Source of the DNA: Thermoproteus sp.
GTDB lineage: Archaea > Thermoproteota > Thermoprotei > Thermoproteales > Thermoproteaceae
Length of the DNA: 64,000 bases
Reading direction: 5' to 3'
Assembly (NCBI GenBank): GCA_038893495.1
Contig: JAWARJ010000001.1
Coordinates: 947,824-1,011,823, forward strand
The notes under the pieces are model-generated. The model saw nothing but the letters and a program-made list of their open reading frames with translations. It was not told the origin of the DNA and searched no databases. The number at the start of each line of letters is the position of its first letter. Positions within the stretch are counted from its first letter, which is position 1. Positions 25,260-32,733 of this stretch are shown here, piece by piece. A program made the translations under genes and the position numbers.

Positions 25260-25474
25260 TACTCCACGGAAGCCCTGAGGAGGTCATTAAGGCATTGAAG
25301 GAGGAGGCAGAGAGGTTGATTTCCCTCAAAGGCCACGATCCCTATCTCGATAAATTTATTGATTCCAAACTACGTATATTGAAAGAATGTATTGAAAAAA
25401 CTAAGAAAATTATATATTATAATAATAATATCCAAATTATTGCTGTTAATAATTGTTATATAATTGAGATATGA
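25256..25474 (+). CDS. Small hypothetical protein with A/T-rich 3' half
   Basis: A 72-aa protein starting at a GTG that overlaps the ATPase stop (GTGA) and ending in an ATGA overlap with the next gene, so it sits exactly in the operon. The first 45 residues are a charged helix (SPEEVIKALKEEAERLI). The rest is Ile/Asn/Tyr-rich (KIIYYNNNIQIIAVNN) and comes from DNA far richer in A/T than the neighbours (about 25380-25475). That half may also hold a TATA box for the next gene. No family is recognised. Confidence 0.6.
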   Translation: MILHGSPEEVIKALKEEAERLISLKGHDPYLDKFIDSKLRILKECIEKTKKIIYYNNNIQIIAVNNCYIIEI

Positions 25475-25995
25475 GCTCGACGGACTTATTTCTAGCCTTA
25501 CTAATAGCCCTAATTACAGCCGTGGGCGGCCGGCTGATTAGAGACATAGAGGCGTTGGCGATATTCGTCGGCCTTTCGGCTACCGCCGCGTTCTTGTTGG
25601 CGTTCCTATTGAGCGCGCCAGGCGCCGTGTTAGGCCTCGTGGGGCTTTCTGTCGCCGCTATTAAGATCGTAAGATCTCCTCAAGTCAGGAAGTTAGGGAC
25701 AAGAATTAGGACATATAGGTCTAGAGAGAGGCTTAAGGAGCTTGAGGAGGCCACCGTCTCTCTATCTCGTGTTCATATAGTGGACGTAGTCCCCGCGGGG
25801 TCGAGGAGAGCCATACACCCTAAGGTCGTAGAGCTGTTGGAGCTGGCCGATAGGGCCGCTTCGTTGGGGTACCACGTCGAGGAGCCGCCGTGGTTGAAGG
25901 ACGCAAGGCTCTATAGGAGACTGCTCGGCTCCGAGTTCGTGGCGGCTGAGACGACCGTGGTGGGCGATACCGAGGTGATACCGTTGACTCAATAG
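25471..25995 (+). CDS. Membrane protein of unknown function, last gene of the pilus-like operon
   Basis: A 174-aa protein with two or three N-terminal membrane segments (residues about 5-75) and a basic cytoplasmic part (TRIRTYRSRERLKELEEA, then HIVDVVPAGSRR and ELLELADRAASLGYHVEEP). It overlaps the preceding small ORF by 4 nt and the convergent HAD gene by 7 nt. Position suggests an accessory factor of the assembly machine. A TATA-like GTTAATAA about 24 bases before its ATG could also give separate expression. Confidence 0.62.
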   Translation: MSSTDLFLALLIALITAVGGRLIRDIEALAIFVGLSATAAFLLAFLLSAPGAVLGLVGLSVAAIKIVRSPQVRKLGTRIRTYRSRERLKELEEATVSLSRVHIVDVVPAGSRRAIHPKVVELLELADRAASLGYHVEEPPWLKDARLYRRLLGSEFVAAETTVVGDTEVIPLTQ

Positions 25996-26426
25996 GCCAA
26001 TACGGCATCTATTCCCAACGCCCTCAAGGCTCTGACAGTCTCTATGTTGTCGTCGAAATGGGCCCAGAGGCCTAACCTTCCGGCCAGGGCTGATATCGCC
26101 TCGGCCTTATAGAGGTGGTCCCGCCTCCTATCTCCCACAGGCCTCATATAGAGCCCGCGATGGGGCACGCCGTACAGCCCCAACTGCTTCTCCGTGCACT
26201 CCCTCATATATTCGGGCCTGCCCGTCACGATGACCACCACGTATCCCCTCTCGCTCAATAGACGTGCCAGTTCTATATTGCGGCTTTTAGGCGCATCTAA
26301 GGCCAGCTTCTTGCAGTCCAGAAAGCAGTTCCAATCGACTTCGGAGCCGTTTAGGCACGCGCCCAGCCTCCTCGTGGCGTCCACGAGGACTCCATCTATA
26401 TCGAAGGAAATCGCGCCGAGCGCCAT
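25989..26426 (-). CDS. HAD-superfamily hydrolase-like protein
   Basis: About 145 aa starting at MALGAISFDIDGVLVD, where the first HAD motif (DxDG) begins at once. Motif II is VVIVTGRPEY near residue 77. The third acidic part is WAHFDDNIETVRALRALG. These make it a small HAD phosphatase-type fold without a large cap. The longer open frame reaches 26486, but the ATG at 26426 fits the HAD start and lies about 22 bases after an A/T-rich TATA region shared with the divergent helicase gene. Its substrate cannot be inferred. Confidence 0.8.
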   Translation of the reverse strand: MALGAISFDIDGVLVDATRRLGACLNGSEVDWNCFLDCKKLALDAPKSRNIELARLLSERGYVVVIVTGRPEYMRECTEKQLGLYGVPHRGLYMRPVGDRRRDHLYKAEAISALAGRLGLWAHFDDNIETVRALRALGIDAVLAY

Positions 26427-26429
26427 AGG

Positions 26430-26454
26430 CGACTCAAAACATTTAATTTTATAG
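26430..26454. promoter_or_regulatory. Shared A/T-rich promoter between HAD and Lhr-like helicase genes
   Basis: The 28-bp gap between the two divergent starts contains CATTTAATTTTATAG. It is about 20 bases from the HAD ATG. Relative to the helicase ATG it is too close to be its classic TATA box unless that message starts internally. The helicase promoter is thus not clear. Confidence 0.35.
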
Positions 26455-29214
26455 ATGGCGCCGTGCGTGGCCTTTAGCCTCCTCAACGCCGACTTGAGGA
26501 GAGCCCTGGAGGATTTGGGCTATAGGGAGCCCACGCCGGCGCAAGAGGCCGCCATACCGATAGTCCTTTTGGGGTCCCACACGTTGATAGTGGCGCCTAC
26601 AGGTTCCGGCAAGACGGAGGCCGCTGTCCTCCCTGTATTCTCCAAGATGTTGGAGAGGGGACTTATGGACTGCGTCGAGGCCCTCTACGTGACCCCCCTG
26701 AGGGCCCTCAATAGGGACTTGTTGAGGAGACTCTCGGCATTGGCCGAGGCGGTCGGCATTAAGGTCGAGGTGAGGCACAGCGATACGGCGGAGTCCGCCA
26801 GGCGGAGGCTTTACAGCTCGCCGCCCCATCTCCTCATTACGACTTCTGAGTCGCTTCAGATAGTCTTGCTCAATAGGGCCATGAGGCGCGCCCTAAGGTG
26901 CGTCAGGCATGTAATAGTCGACGAGATACACGAGCTGGTGGGCAGCAAGAGAGGCGTCCAGCTGGCCTTAGGCCTCGAGAGGCTCGTGGAGCTCGCAGGG
27001 GAGTTTCAGAGGATAGGGCTGTCGGCCACTGTGGGCAACGTCCAGCTCGTGGCCGGCTTCCTGGCGGGATCCAACAGGGAGGTGAAGGTGGTGGACGTAT
27101 CTGCATCTAAGCGCTACGAAATCGACGTGGTGATCCCCACGCCCTCCGAGAGCGACTACGCCGAAGCCGAGAGGCTGGACGTAACCCCCGAAACTCTGGC
27201 CCGCCTTAAATATCTGGCGGACCTCTTGAGGAGGGAAAGGCGGGGGGTGCTCGTATTTACAAATACTAGAGATGGTGCCGAGTTCCTTTCTGCCAAGCTT
27301 AAGGCGCTTCTGGGCGAGGGGGCCGTCGATGTGCACCACTCGTCGCTGTCGAGAGACCACAGGCTCTCCGTTGAGGAGAGACTGAAGTCGGGAGACCTCA
27401 AGGCGGTGGTGGCTACATCGAGCTTAGAGCTGGGAATAGATATAGGACACATAGGGCTGGTGGTGCAGTACGGCTCTCCGAGGCAAGTCGTGAGGTTGGT
27501 CCAAAGGGTAGGCAGAGGGGGACATAGGCTGGACGAGGTGTCTAGGGGCATTGTCGTCGCTACGGACCTAGAGGACTATTTAGAGTCAGAAGTTATAGCC
27601 GAGAGGGCCGTGAGGAGGGAGCTGGAGAGCGCTGTGGAGTACCACGAGGCTGCGCTCGACGTGTTGTTACACCAAATAGTCGGCATGGCGCTAGAGGCGA
27701 GGCTCGACGGGAGGGAGCTGGCGGAGGAGGACGTCTTAAGGATAGCCAGGAGGGCCCATCCCTACTCCAACTTGACTCCAGACGACTTGAAGCTCGTGTT
27801 GGACTTCGCCCATAGGCATAAGCTCCTAGAGGGCTTGAAGCCCAGGAGGGGCTCCATAAAGTACTACTTCGAGAACGTCTCGACTATACCCGACGAGAAG
27901 AACTACAAGGCCGTCGACCAGACCACCGGGAGGACTGTAGGGGAGCTGGACAGGGAATTCGTCTTCTCCATAGAGCCGGGCGCCAAGATAATACTGTCGG
28001 GGAGGGCTTGGACCGTATCTAAGGTTGAGGGAAGCGCCGTGTTTTTATATCCCGAGGCCGACTTAACCGGCGCCCTGCCGGGCTGGATAGGCGAGGAGAT
28101 ACCCGTGCCCAGAGAGGTGGCCGAGGAGACTTGTAGACGTAGGGCCGAGGCCTTGAGAGCGGCCCTGCGGGGCGAGTACGCCGGCCTTGTGGACGTCGAG
28201 GGGCTCTCCGAGGGCGACATACCTACGCCCGACGTTGTGAGGATACACCTCTTCGGCAAATACGCGGTGGTCCACGCATGCCTCGGCTCTAAGGGCAACG
28301 AAGCCTTGGGCATGTACCTATCGCGGCACCTATCGGGCTATTTGGGACCTGTGGGCTATAGGGCGGACCCCTATAGGGTCCTCCTCATACATAAGGAGCC
28401 CATAATACAGAAGCCGATATTGGAGGCCTTCCATAAGGACGTCGGATACGTACAGAAGACGTTAATGAACGCCGTGAAGTCGTCCCGTATGTTCAAATAT
28501 AGGTTCCTACAGGTAGCGCGGAGGGTCGGCCTCCTCTCTAAAGAGGCTGAGGAAATCCCGCCCAAGCTCGTGGACGCGTATTCCGACGATCTGCCCGGCA
28601 TAGAGGCGGCCAACGAGATCTTCGTGGAGAAATTGGACTTAAAAGCGCTTTTAGATCTGATCGAGGGGGTCCAGTCGGGCAGATACAAGCTGGAGGCCAA
28701 GAGGCTCCCGGCTCCCACTGCGGTGGACAAGCCGCTGTTGGAGGAGGCGTTGAGGGTGGACTTTACCTACAAGGGTCTGTCCCAAGAGGCCGTCAGGGAT
28801 TTAGTCCGCAAGAGGATACTAAATAGGGAAGTCACGCTCTTCTGTCTCAACTGCGGATGGACCTTCAGGGGGAGGGCGGCCCTACTGCCCGAAAGGCCCC
28901 ATTGTCTTAAATGCGGCGTAGGCGCTCTGGCCGTCGTGAAGGGCGATTTAGGCAGGGCCGTGGAGATATGGAAGAAGTTCAAGGCCAGGCGCAAGCTCGA
29001 TAGGGAGGAGGCTAAGCTCTTCGATGAGTTGAGGCAAAGCGCCTCCCTCGTTTTAGAATACGGCAGAGTTGGAGTCCTAGTCCAGTTGGCTCACGGCGTG
29101 GGACCCAAGACGGCGGTTAAGATACTCAACAGGCTGGCCGCTGGTGACGACCTATGGGGCGCCATAATCGACGCCGAGAGGCAGTACGCCGCGACTAGAG
29201 CCTTTTGGGATTAA
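26455..29214 (+). CDS. Lhr-type superfamily 2 helicase with C-terminal zinc ribbon
   Basis: A 919-aa helicase. Motif I is APTGSGKTEA near residue 47, Ia TPLRALNRD, then TTSESL, DEIH box VDEIHEL near 155, motif III SATVGN, motif IV FTNTRDGAEFL, motif V ATSSLELGIDIG, and motif VI QRVGRGGH. The winged-helix and Lhr-specific domains follow. A four-Cys zinc ribbon (CLNCGW and CLKCGV) lies at about residues 797-823, with a C-terminal helix-hairpin-like tail. Lhr proteins unwind DNA or DNA:RNA forks with 3'-5' polarity and act in repair or RNA metabolism. The product is likely full length. It stands alone in a unit, followed by a small hypothetical gene. Confidence 0.92.
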   Translation: MAPCVAFSLLNADLRRALEDLGYREPTPAQEAAIPIVLLGSHTLIVAPTGSGKTEAAVLPVFSKMLERGLMDCVEALYVTPLRALNRDLLRRLSALAEAVGIKVEVRHSDTAESARRRLYSSPPHLLITTSESLQIVLLNRAMRRALRCVRHVIVDEIHELVGSKRGVQLALGLERLVELAGEFQRIGLSATVGNVQLVAGFLAGSNREVKVVDVSASKRYEIDVVIPTPSESDYAEAERLDVTPETLARLKYLADLLRRERRGVLVFTNTRDGAEFLSAKLKALLGEGAVDVHHSSLSRDHRLSVEERLKSGDLKAVVATSSLELGIDIGHIGLVVQYGSPRQVVRLVQRVGRGGHRLDEVSRGIVVATDLEDYLESEVIAERAVRRELESAVEYHEAALDVLLHQIVGMALEARLDGRELAEEDVLRIARRAHPYSNLTPDDLKLVLDFAHRHKLLEGLKPRRGSIKYYFENVSTIPDEKNYKAVDQTTGRTVGELDREFVFSIEPGAKIILSGRAWTVSKVEGSAVFLYPEADLTGALPGWIGEEIPVPREVAEETCRRRAEALRAALRGEYAGLVDVEGLSEGDIPTPDVVRIHLFGKYAVVHACLGSKGNEALGMYLSRHLSGYLGPVGYRADPYRVLLIHKEPIIQKPILEAFHKDVGYVQKTLMNAVKSSRMFKYRFLQVARRVGLLSKEAEEIPPKLVDAYSDDLPGIEAANEIFVEKLDLKALLDLIEGVQSGRYKLEAKRLPAPTAVDKPLLEEALRVDFTYKGLSQEAVRDLVRKRILNREVTLFCLNCGWTFRGRAALLPERPHCLKCGVGALAVVKGDLGRAVEIWKKFKARRKLDREEAKLFDELRQSASLVLEYGRVGVLVQLAHGVGPKTAVKILNRLAAGDDLWGAIIDAERQYAATRAFWD

Positions 29215-29251
29215 GCCATAGAGATTTTTAACCTAGTGAGTTTCGTCGAGA

Positions 29252-29569
29252 GTGATAGCCACATATAGAGACGAACGTGGCGAGAACGTGGCGAGGATAA
29301 TAGACCTCGGCGATTTGAGGGTAGTCTCGATGGACTTGTTCAGAGAGGGCGTCGAGGCGCCAGCCGGCGCTGAAGTGATCGAGGTTGCCGGTCGGTACAA
29401 GCTGTATGTCGCCGTCGAGGAGGCGCCGGAAGGCCGCGTGGAGGTCGTAATATACGACAACGGCTCCAGGAGGCAGTTGATAGGCGTGAGGTATATAGGC
29501 AAGCTCGGACGCGATGAGGCGATAGAATATCTAAAGAGCGTGGCGCGACGGCTTTTATCTAATATCTGA
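29252..29569 (+). CDS. Hypothetical protein
   Basis: A 105-aa soluble protein starting at GTG, with alternating strands and helices (VARIIDLGDLRVVSMDLF, AEVIEVAGRYKLYVAVEEAP, VEVVIYDNGSRRQLIGVRYIG) and a C-terminal helix (AIEYLKSVARRLL). TATA-like GATTTTTAACC lies about 22 bases before the start. Its last codons overlap the left arm of the inverted repeat that precedes the wtp transporter. I recognise no family. Confidence 0.6.
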   Translation: MIATYRDERGENVARIIDLGDLRVVSMDLFREGVEAPAGAEVIEVAGRYKLYVAVEEAPEGRVEVVIYDNGSRRQLIGVRYIGKLGRDEAIEYLKSVARRLLSNI

Positions 29570-29579
29570 GATTAGATAA
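29555..29579. promoter_or_regulatory. Perfect inverted repeat, candidate operator of the wtp transporter
   Basis: TTATCTAAT (29555-29563) and ATTAGATAA (29571-29579) are exact reverse complements around a 7-base spacer ATCTGAG. The repeat ends three bases before the TATA box of wtpA, over the BRE position where archaeal regulators often act. It may bind a dimeric regulator that responds to tungstate or molybdate. Alternatively it could be a hairpin at the 3' end of the upstream gene; its A/T-rich arms make that less likely at high temperature. Confidence 0.6.
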
Positions 29580-29581
29580 TA

Positions 29582-29590
29582 CTTAAAAAT
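29582..29590 (+). promoter_or_regulatory. TATA box of wtpA
   Basis: CTTAAAAAT is centred about 23 bases before the wtpA ATG, as for a leaderless transcript. It is directly downstream of the inverted repeat. Confidence 0.6.
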
Positions 29591-29608
29591 CTCCGCAACT
29601 AGACGGCT

Positions 29609-30787
29609 ATGGACGCCAAAATGTTGGCCGTAGGGCTCGTGGTGGGGCTCCTCTTAGGCTTTGCGGTCTCCTACGCTGTTCTCGGCGCAAGCCGCGCCGC
29701 CCCACAAGTACAGACCGTTACTATGACCATCGGCCCGCAGGTGCAGACAGTCACCGTTACCGCGACGGGGACCTCGACGGGAGCCGGCGCCGCCTTCACT
29801 GTAGGCGCGGCGGGCACTCTGAAGTTCTCCTTCAACGAGCTGTTGTCCATATACTCACAGTTGTATCCCTCTGTAGCTCTAGGCCAGCCCCTCTACGAGG
29901 GCAGCGGCAAGCTCGCACAAGACGAGTCGGTCAGCAAGCAGTTCGCCGTGGTGGCCGCCGCCGACACTACGACAATACCCTCAGTCTTGTTTAAAAACGG
30001 CCTGGCCGACTACGAAATAGCCTTCGGCTTGACGCAGATGGCTATAATAGTTAATCTAAACACCACGGCCGGCCAGGAGGTCTACGAGCTGTGGAAACAA
30101 GCACAACAATATCAGCCCCTCTCGGCCCAATGGAACTCCACTTGGAGACAGATCTTCGAGATAGTCGCGATGAACTCCACCACTAAAGTCGGCGTCTCGG
30201 ACCCGTTCACAGATCCCTCCGGCTATCAAGCGATATGTATGATAAAACTAGCGGGACTCACGTTCTTCGGGAACTCGACTGCGCTCTACAACGCGATTTA
30301 CGGCAACCCGTCGAAGTACGTGATGAGGACCACCGAGACGGACCTCCTTTCCCTAATGCCCACAGGACAGATACAGTTCATCCTTTCCGCATATCTGTCC
30401 AACGCCATACCTCAGGCAAAAGAATATAGAGGCCTCGCCTACATAACTCTGCCGCCTCAGATCAACCTGGGCTCTCTGGACTACGTGCAGTACTATCACT
30501 CGGTGAACGTCACGTGGACCGAGGCCGGACAGACCAAGACGCTTACTTGCAACCCCATCATCTACACCATCACTATACCTAAAGCCTCTCCCAACCCGCA
30601 AGCCGCCGTCTATTTCATCCAGCTGATCTTCAGCCCACAGGGCCAGAACGTGCTTAAGAGCTACGGGATCCAGCCCATAGTGCCGGGCGTCGTCTACGGC
30701 AACTACTCGAACGTCCCGGCGGCCTTAAGGCCCTTTGTCGTCCCGCTGTCGCAAGTGCCCCAATACGCGCCCGCCTTCCCCTCATAG
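29609..30787 (+). CDS. wtpA: Tungstate/molybdate ABC transporter substrate-binding protein
   Basis: A 392-aa exported protein. A hydrophobic N-terminal anchor (residues 4-28) has no lipobox Cys. A Thr-rich linker contains a near-repeat QVQTVTMT / QVQTVTVT. Then comes a periplasmic-binding fold with the ModA/WtpA-type pieces LKFSFNELLSIY, YEIAFGLTQMAIIVN, KVGVSDPFTDPSGYQA and a C-terminal YFIQLIFSPQGQNVLKSYGIQP. Together with a WtpB-type permease and WtpC-type ATPase this is an oxyanion importer. Tungsten is essential for aldehyde:ferredoxin oxidoreductases in such organisms and a MoaD-MoaE gene is nearby, so tungstate/molybdate is the likely cargo. Specificity cannot be proved by eye. Confidence 0.85.
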   Translation: MDAKMLAVGLVVGLLLGFAVSYAVLGASRAAPQVQTVTMTIGPQVQTVTVTATGTSTGAGAAFTVGAAGTLKFSFNELLSIYSQLYPSVALGQPLYEGSGKLAQDESVSKQFAVVAAADTTTIPSVLFKNGLADYEIAFGLTQMAIIVNLNTTAGQEVYELWKQAQQYQPLSAQWNSTWRQIFEIVAMNSTTKVGVSDPFTDPSGYQAICMIKLAGLTFFGNSTALYNAIYGNPSKYVMRTTETDLLSLMPTGQIQFILSAYLSNAIPQAKEYRGLAYITLPPQINLGSLDYVQYYHSVNVTWTEAGQTKTLTCNPIIYTITIPKASPNPQAAVYFIQLIFSPQGQNVLKSYGIQPIVPGVVYGNYSNVPAALRPFVVPLSQVPQYAPAFPS

Positions 30788-31582
30788 ATGAACACGCTCA
30801 AAATAACTTCCCTCTTTTCGTTGGGGTTGCTATTTCTATTCTTCTTGTATCCCCTACTCCTCTTGATGTACCTAGGGTGGGGCGAGCTGGCCACGGCCCT
30901 GACCACTGGGTCTTTCCTCCAGTCCGTCGGCCTCACCGTCCTTATCTCTACCGCCTCCGCCGCGGCGGCCGTCCTGTTAGGAATCCCGACCGCCTACGTC
31001 TTGGCCCGCTACGAGTTCAAGCTTAAGGAGGTGGTGGAGGCCGTAATAGATATACCCATAGTCGTGCCCCATACCATAGTCGGCATAATGGTGGTCTTGG
31101 CCTTCGCCGCCTACGGGCTCGGCCCCGCCTTCAGCGCCCTCGGGCTTAAAGTCATAGACGCGTTGCCTGGCGCGATAATAGCGGTGTCCTACCTCTCGGC
31201 CACATACGCCGTGAGGACTATAGAGAGCGCCATCAGGATGTTGGACCCCGAGCTGGAAAACGTGGCGAGATCTCTGGGGGCGGGCCCCCTCAGGGCCTTC
31301 GCGGCCGTGGTCCTCCCCAACATAAAGAGGGCTGTGGCCAACGGCGCGTTGCTGGCCTGGGCGAGGGCCGTATCGGAATCGGGCGCCCTGCTGGTAGTGG
31401 CCTATTACGTCATTTGGGGCAGAGTGTCTATATACCCAGCTCCCATATACATATATCAAGCCTATATAGGGCTGGGGCTGGACGAAGCGGTTAAATACTC
31501 CGCCGCGTTGCTCCTCTTGGTGTTGGCGATATTTCTGGCCTACAGGCTGGCCCTCGGCCATGTTGGAGCTAAGGGGGCTTAA
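30788..31582 (+). CDS. wtpB: Tungstate/molybdate ABC transporter permease
   Basis: A 264-aa permease with about six membrane helices. It carries the EAA loop that docks the ATPase (YAVRTIESAIRMLDPELENVARSLGAGPLRAFAAVVLP) near residues 135-173. This loop is of the ModB/CysT type. Its ATG follows the wtpA stop with no gap and its end overlaps wtpC by 23 nt, so all three are one operon. Confidence 0.88.
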   Translation: MNTLKITSLFSLGLLFLFFLYPLLLLMYLGWGELATALTTGSFLQSVGLTVLISTASAAAAVLLGIPTAYVLARYEFKLKEVVEAVIDIPIVVPHTIVGIMVVLAFAAYGLGPAFSALGLKVIDALPGAIIAVSYLSATYAVRTIESAIRMLDPELENVARSLGAGPLRAFAAVVLPNIKRAVANGALLAWARAVSESGALLVVAYYVIWGRVSIYPAPIYIYQAYIGLGLDEAVKYSAALLLLVLAIFLAYRLALGHVGAKGA

Positions 31583-32480
31583 GGCCAAGGTGGGCGACTT
31601 CGAGCTGGGGCCTATCGACCTCGTCGTCAACCACAGATATTTGACAGTCATGGGGCCGAACGGCGCGGGGAAGACCACCTTGTTGAAGGCCGTAGCCGGC
31701 CTCCTACGGGCCGAGGGGTCCGTGAGGGTCGACGGAGTCGAGCTGTCGGGACTGCCGCCGGAGAGGAGGAACGTGGCGTATGTGCCTCAGTCGTATGCGT
31801 TGTTCGACCACATGACGGTCTACGCCAACATAGAGTTCGGGCTGAAGATGAGGGGAGTCCCTAAGGCCGAGAGGAGGAGGGCGGTACTCGAGGCCGCCAG
31901 GGCTCTCGGCGTCGAGGAGCTACTGGACAGAAGGCCGGGCCAGCTGTCGGGAGGACAGAGGCAGAGGGTGGCGCTAGCGAGGGCGCTGGCGGTGAGGCCT
32001 AAGTTGCTCCTACTGGACGAGCCGCTATCGGGCTTGGACCCGGACGTCAAGGAGGTCGCCATGTCGCTATTGAGGAGGATCCCCAGAGAGCACGGCGTGC
32101 CCGTAATCCACGTCACCCACGACAGAGAGGAGGCGTATTCTCTAGGCGAGGCGGTAGCCGTGATGTATAGGGGGAGGCTCGTGGAGGCAGGCAGGCCCGA
32201 GGAGGTGTTCTTCAAGCCCAGGCGGGCCGTAACGGCGCGGCTCGTAGGCCTACAGATCGCGAATATAGACGGGAGGTGTTTCGCCGTAAGGCTTGAGGAC
32301 GTCGTAGTGGGCTCGGGCCCCTTCAGAGGGAAGGTTGCGGACGTAGTCAAGACGCTGGGGGGCGTCAAAATCCTAATTGAGTCCCCCATAGGGGCGATAT
32401 GGGCCCTTTCCGATTCGGTTCAGGTCGGCAAGTACGTCGAGTTCGACCTGCCCAAGGCCGTCCCCCTTGAGGATTGTTAG
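31560..32480 (+). CDS. wtpC: Tungstate/molybdate ABC transporter ATP-binding protein
   Basis: A 306-aa ABC ATPase. Walker A GPNGAGKTT lies near residue 33, the Q-loop is VPQSYALF, the signature LSGGQRQRVALARAL near residue 130, Walker B LLLLDEPLSGLD, and H-loop VTHDREEA. A C-terminal domain of about 80 residues (after residue 225) resembles the regulatory or anion-binding extensions of ModC/WtpC. It overlaps wtpB by 23 nt and meets a small convergent gene with a 4-bp overlap. Confidence 0.9.
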   Translation: MLELRGLKAKVGDFELGPIDLVVNHRYLTVMGPNGAGKTTLLKAVAGLLRAEGSVRVDGVELSGLPPERRNVAYVPQSYALFDHMTVYANIEFGLKMRGVPKAERRRAVLEAARALGVEELLDRRPGQLSGGQRQRVALARALAVRPKLLLLDEPLSGLDPDVKEVAMSLLRRIPREHGVPVIHVTHDREEAYSLGEAVAVMYRGRLVEAGRPEEVFFKPRRAVTARLVGLQIANIDGRCFAVRLEDVVVGSGPFRGKVADVVKTLGGVKILIESPIGAIWALSDSVQVGKYVEFDLPKAVPLEDC

Positions 32481-32683
32481 CGCGTAGCGATAAAGGCCAC
32501 GAGGGCCATCACGGCGGTCTGGACGGCTATCAATATCGCTATGACGGACAGCTCCCGCTTGGTGGCGCACTTAAGGGCCCTCCCCCTACAGCCCGGCGTC
32601 CTGGAGAGGAAAAATAGATATGTGGCTAGGACGGCGACGGCATAGGCGGCCGAGGCGGCGGCTACAGCCTCGATTATGGACAT
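32477..32683 (-). CDS. Small membrane protein with two predicted membrane helices
   Basis: A 68-aa protein: helix one at about residues 5-27 (AAASAAYAVAVLATYLFFL), a basic loop with two Cys (RTPGCRGRALKCATKR), and helix two at about 46-66 (VIAILIAVQTAVMALVAFI). The ATG lies about 25 bases from an A/T-rich run that also serves the divergent GH57 gene. It overlaps the end of wtpC by 4 bp. No family is recognised. Confidence 0.55.
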   Translation of the reverse strand: MSIIEAVAAASAAYAVAVLATYLFFLSRTPGCRGRALKCATKRELSVIAILIAVQTAVMALVAFIATR

Positions 32684-32733
32684 AATATCGCTACCTCCGA
32701 CAAGGTTTTTATATTATATTCACTTAGAGACGC

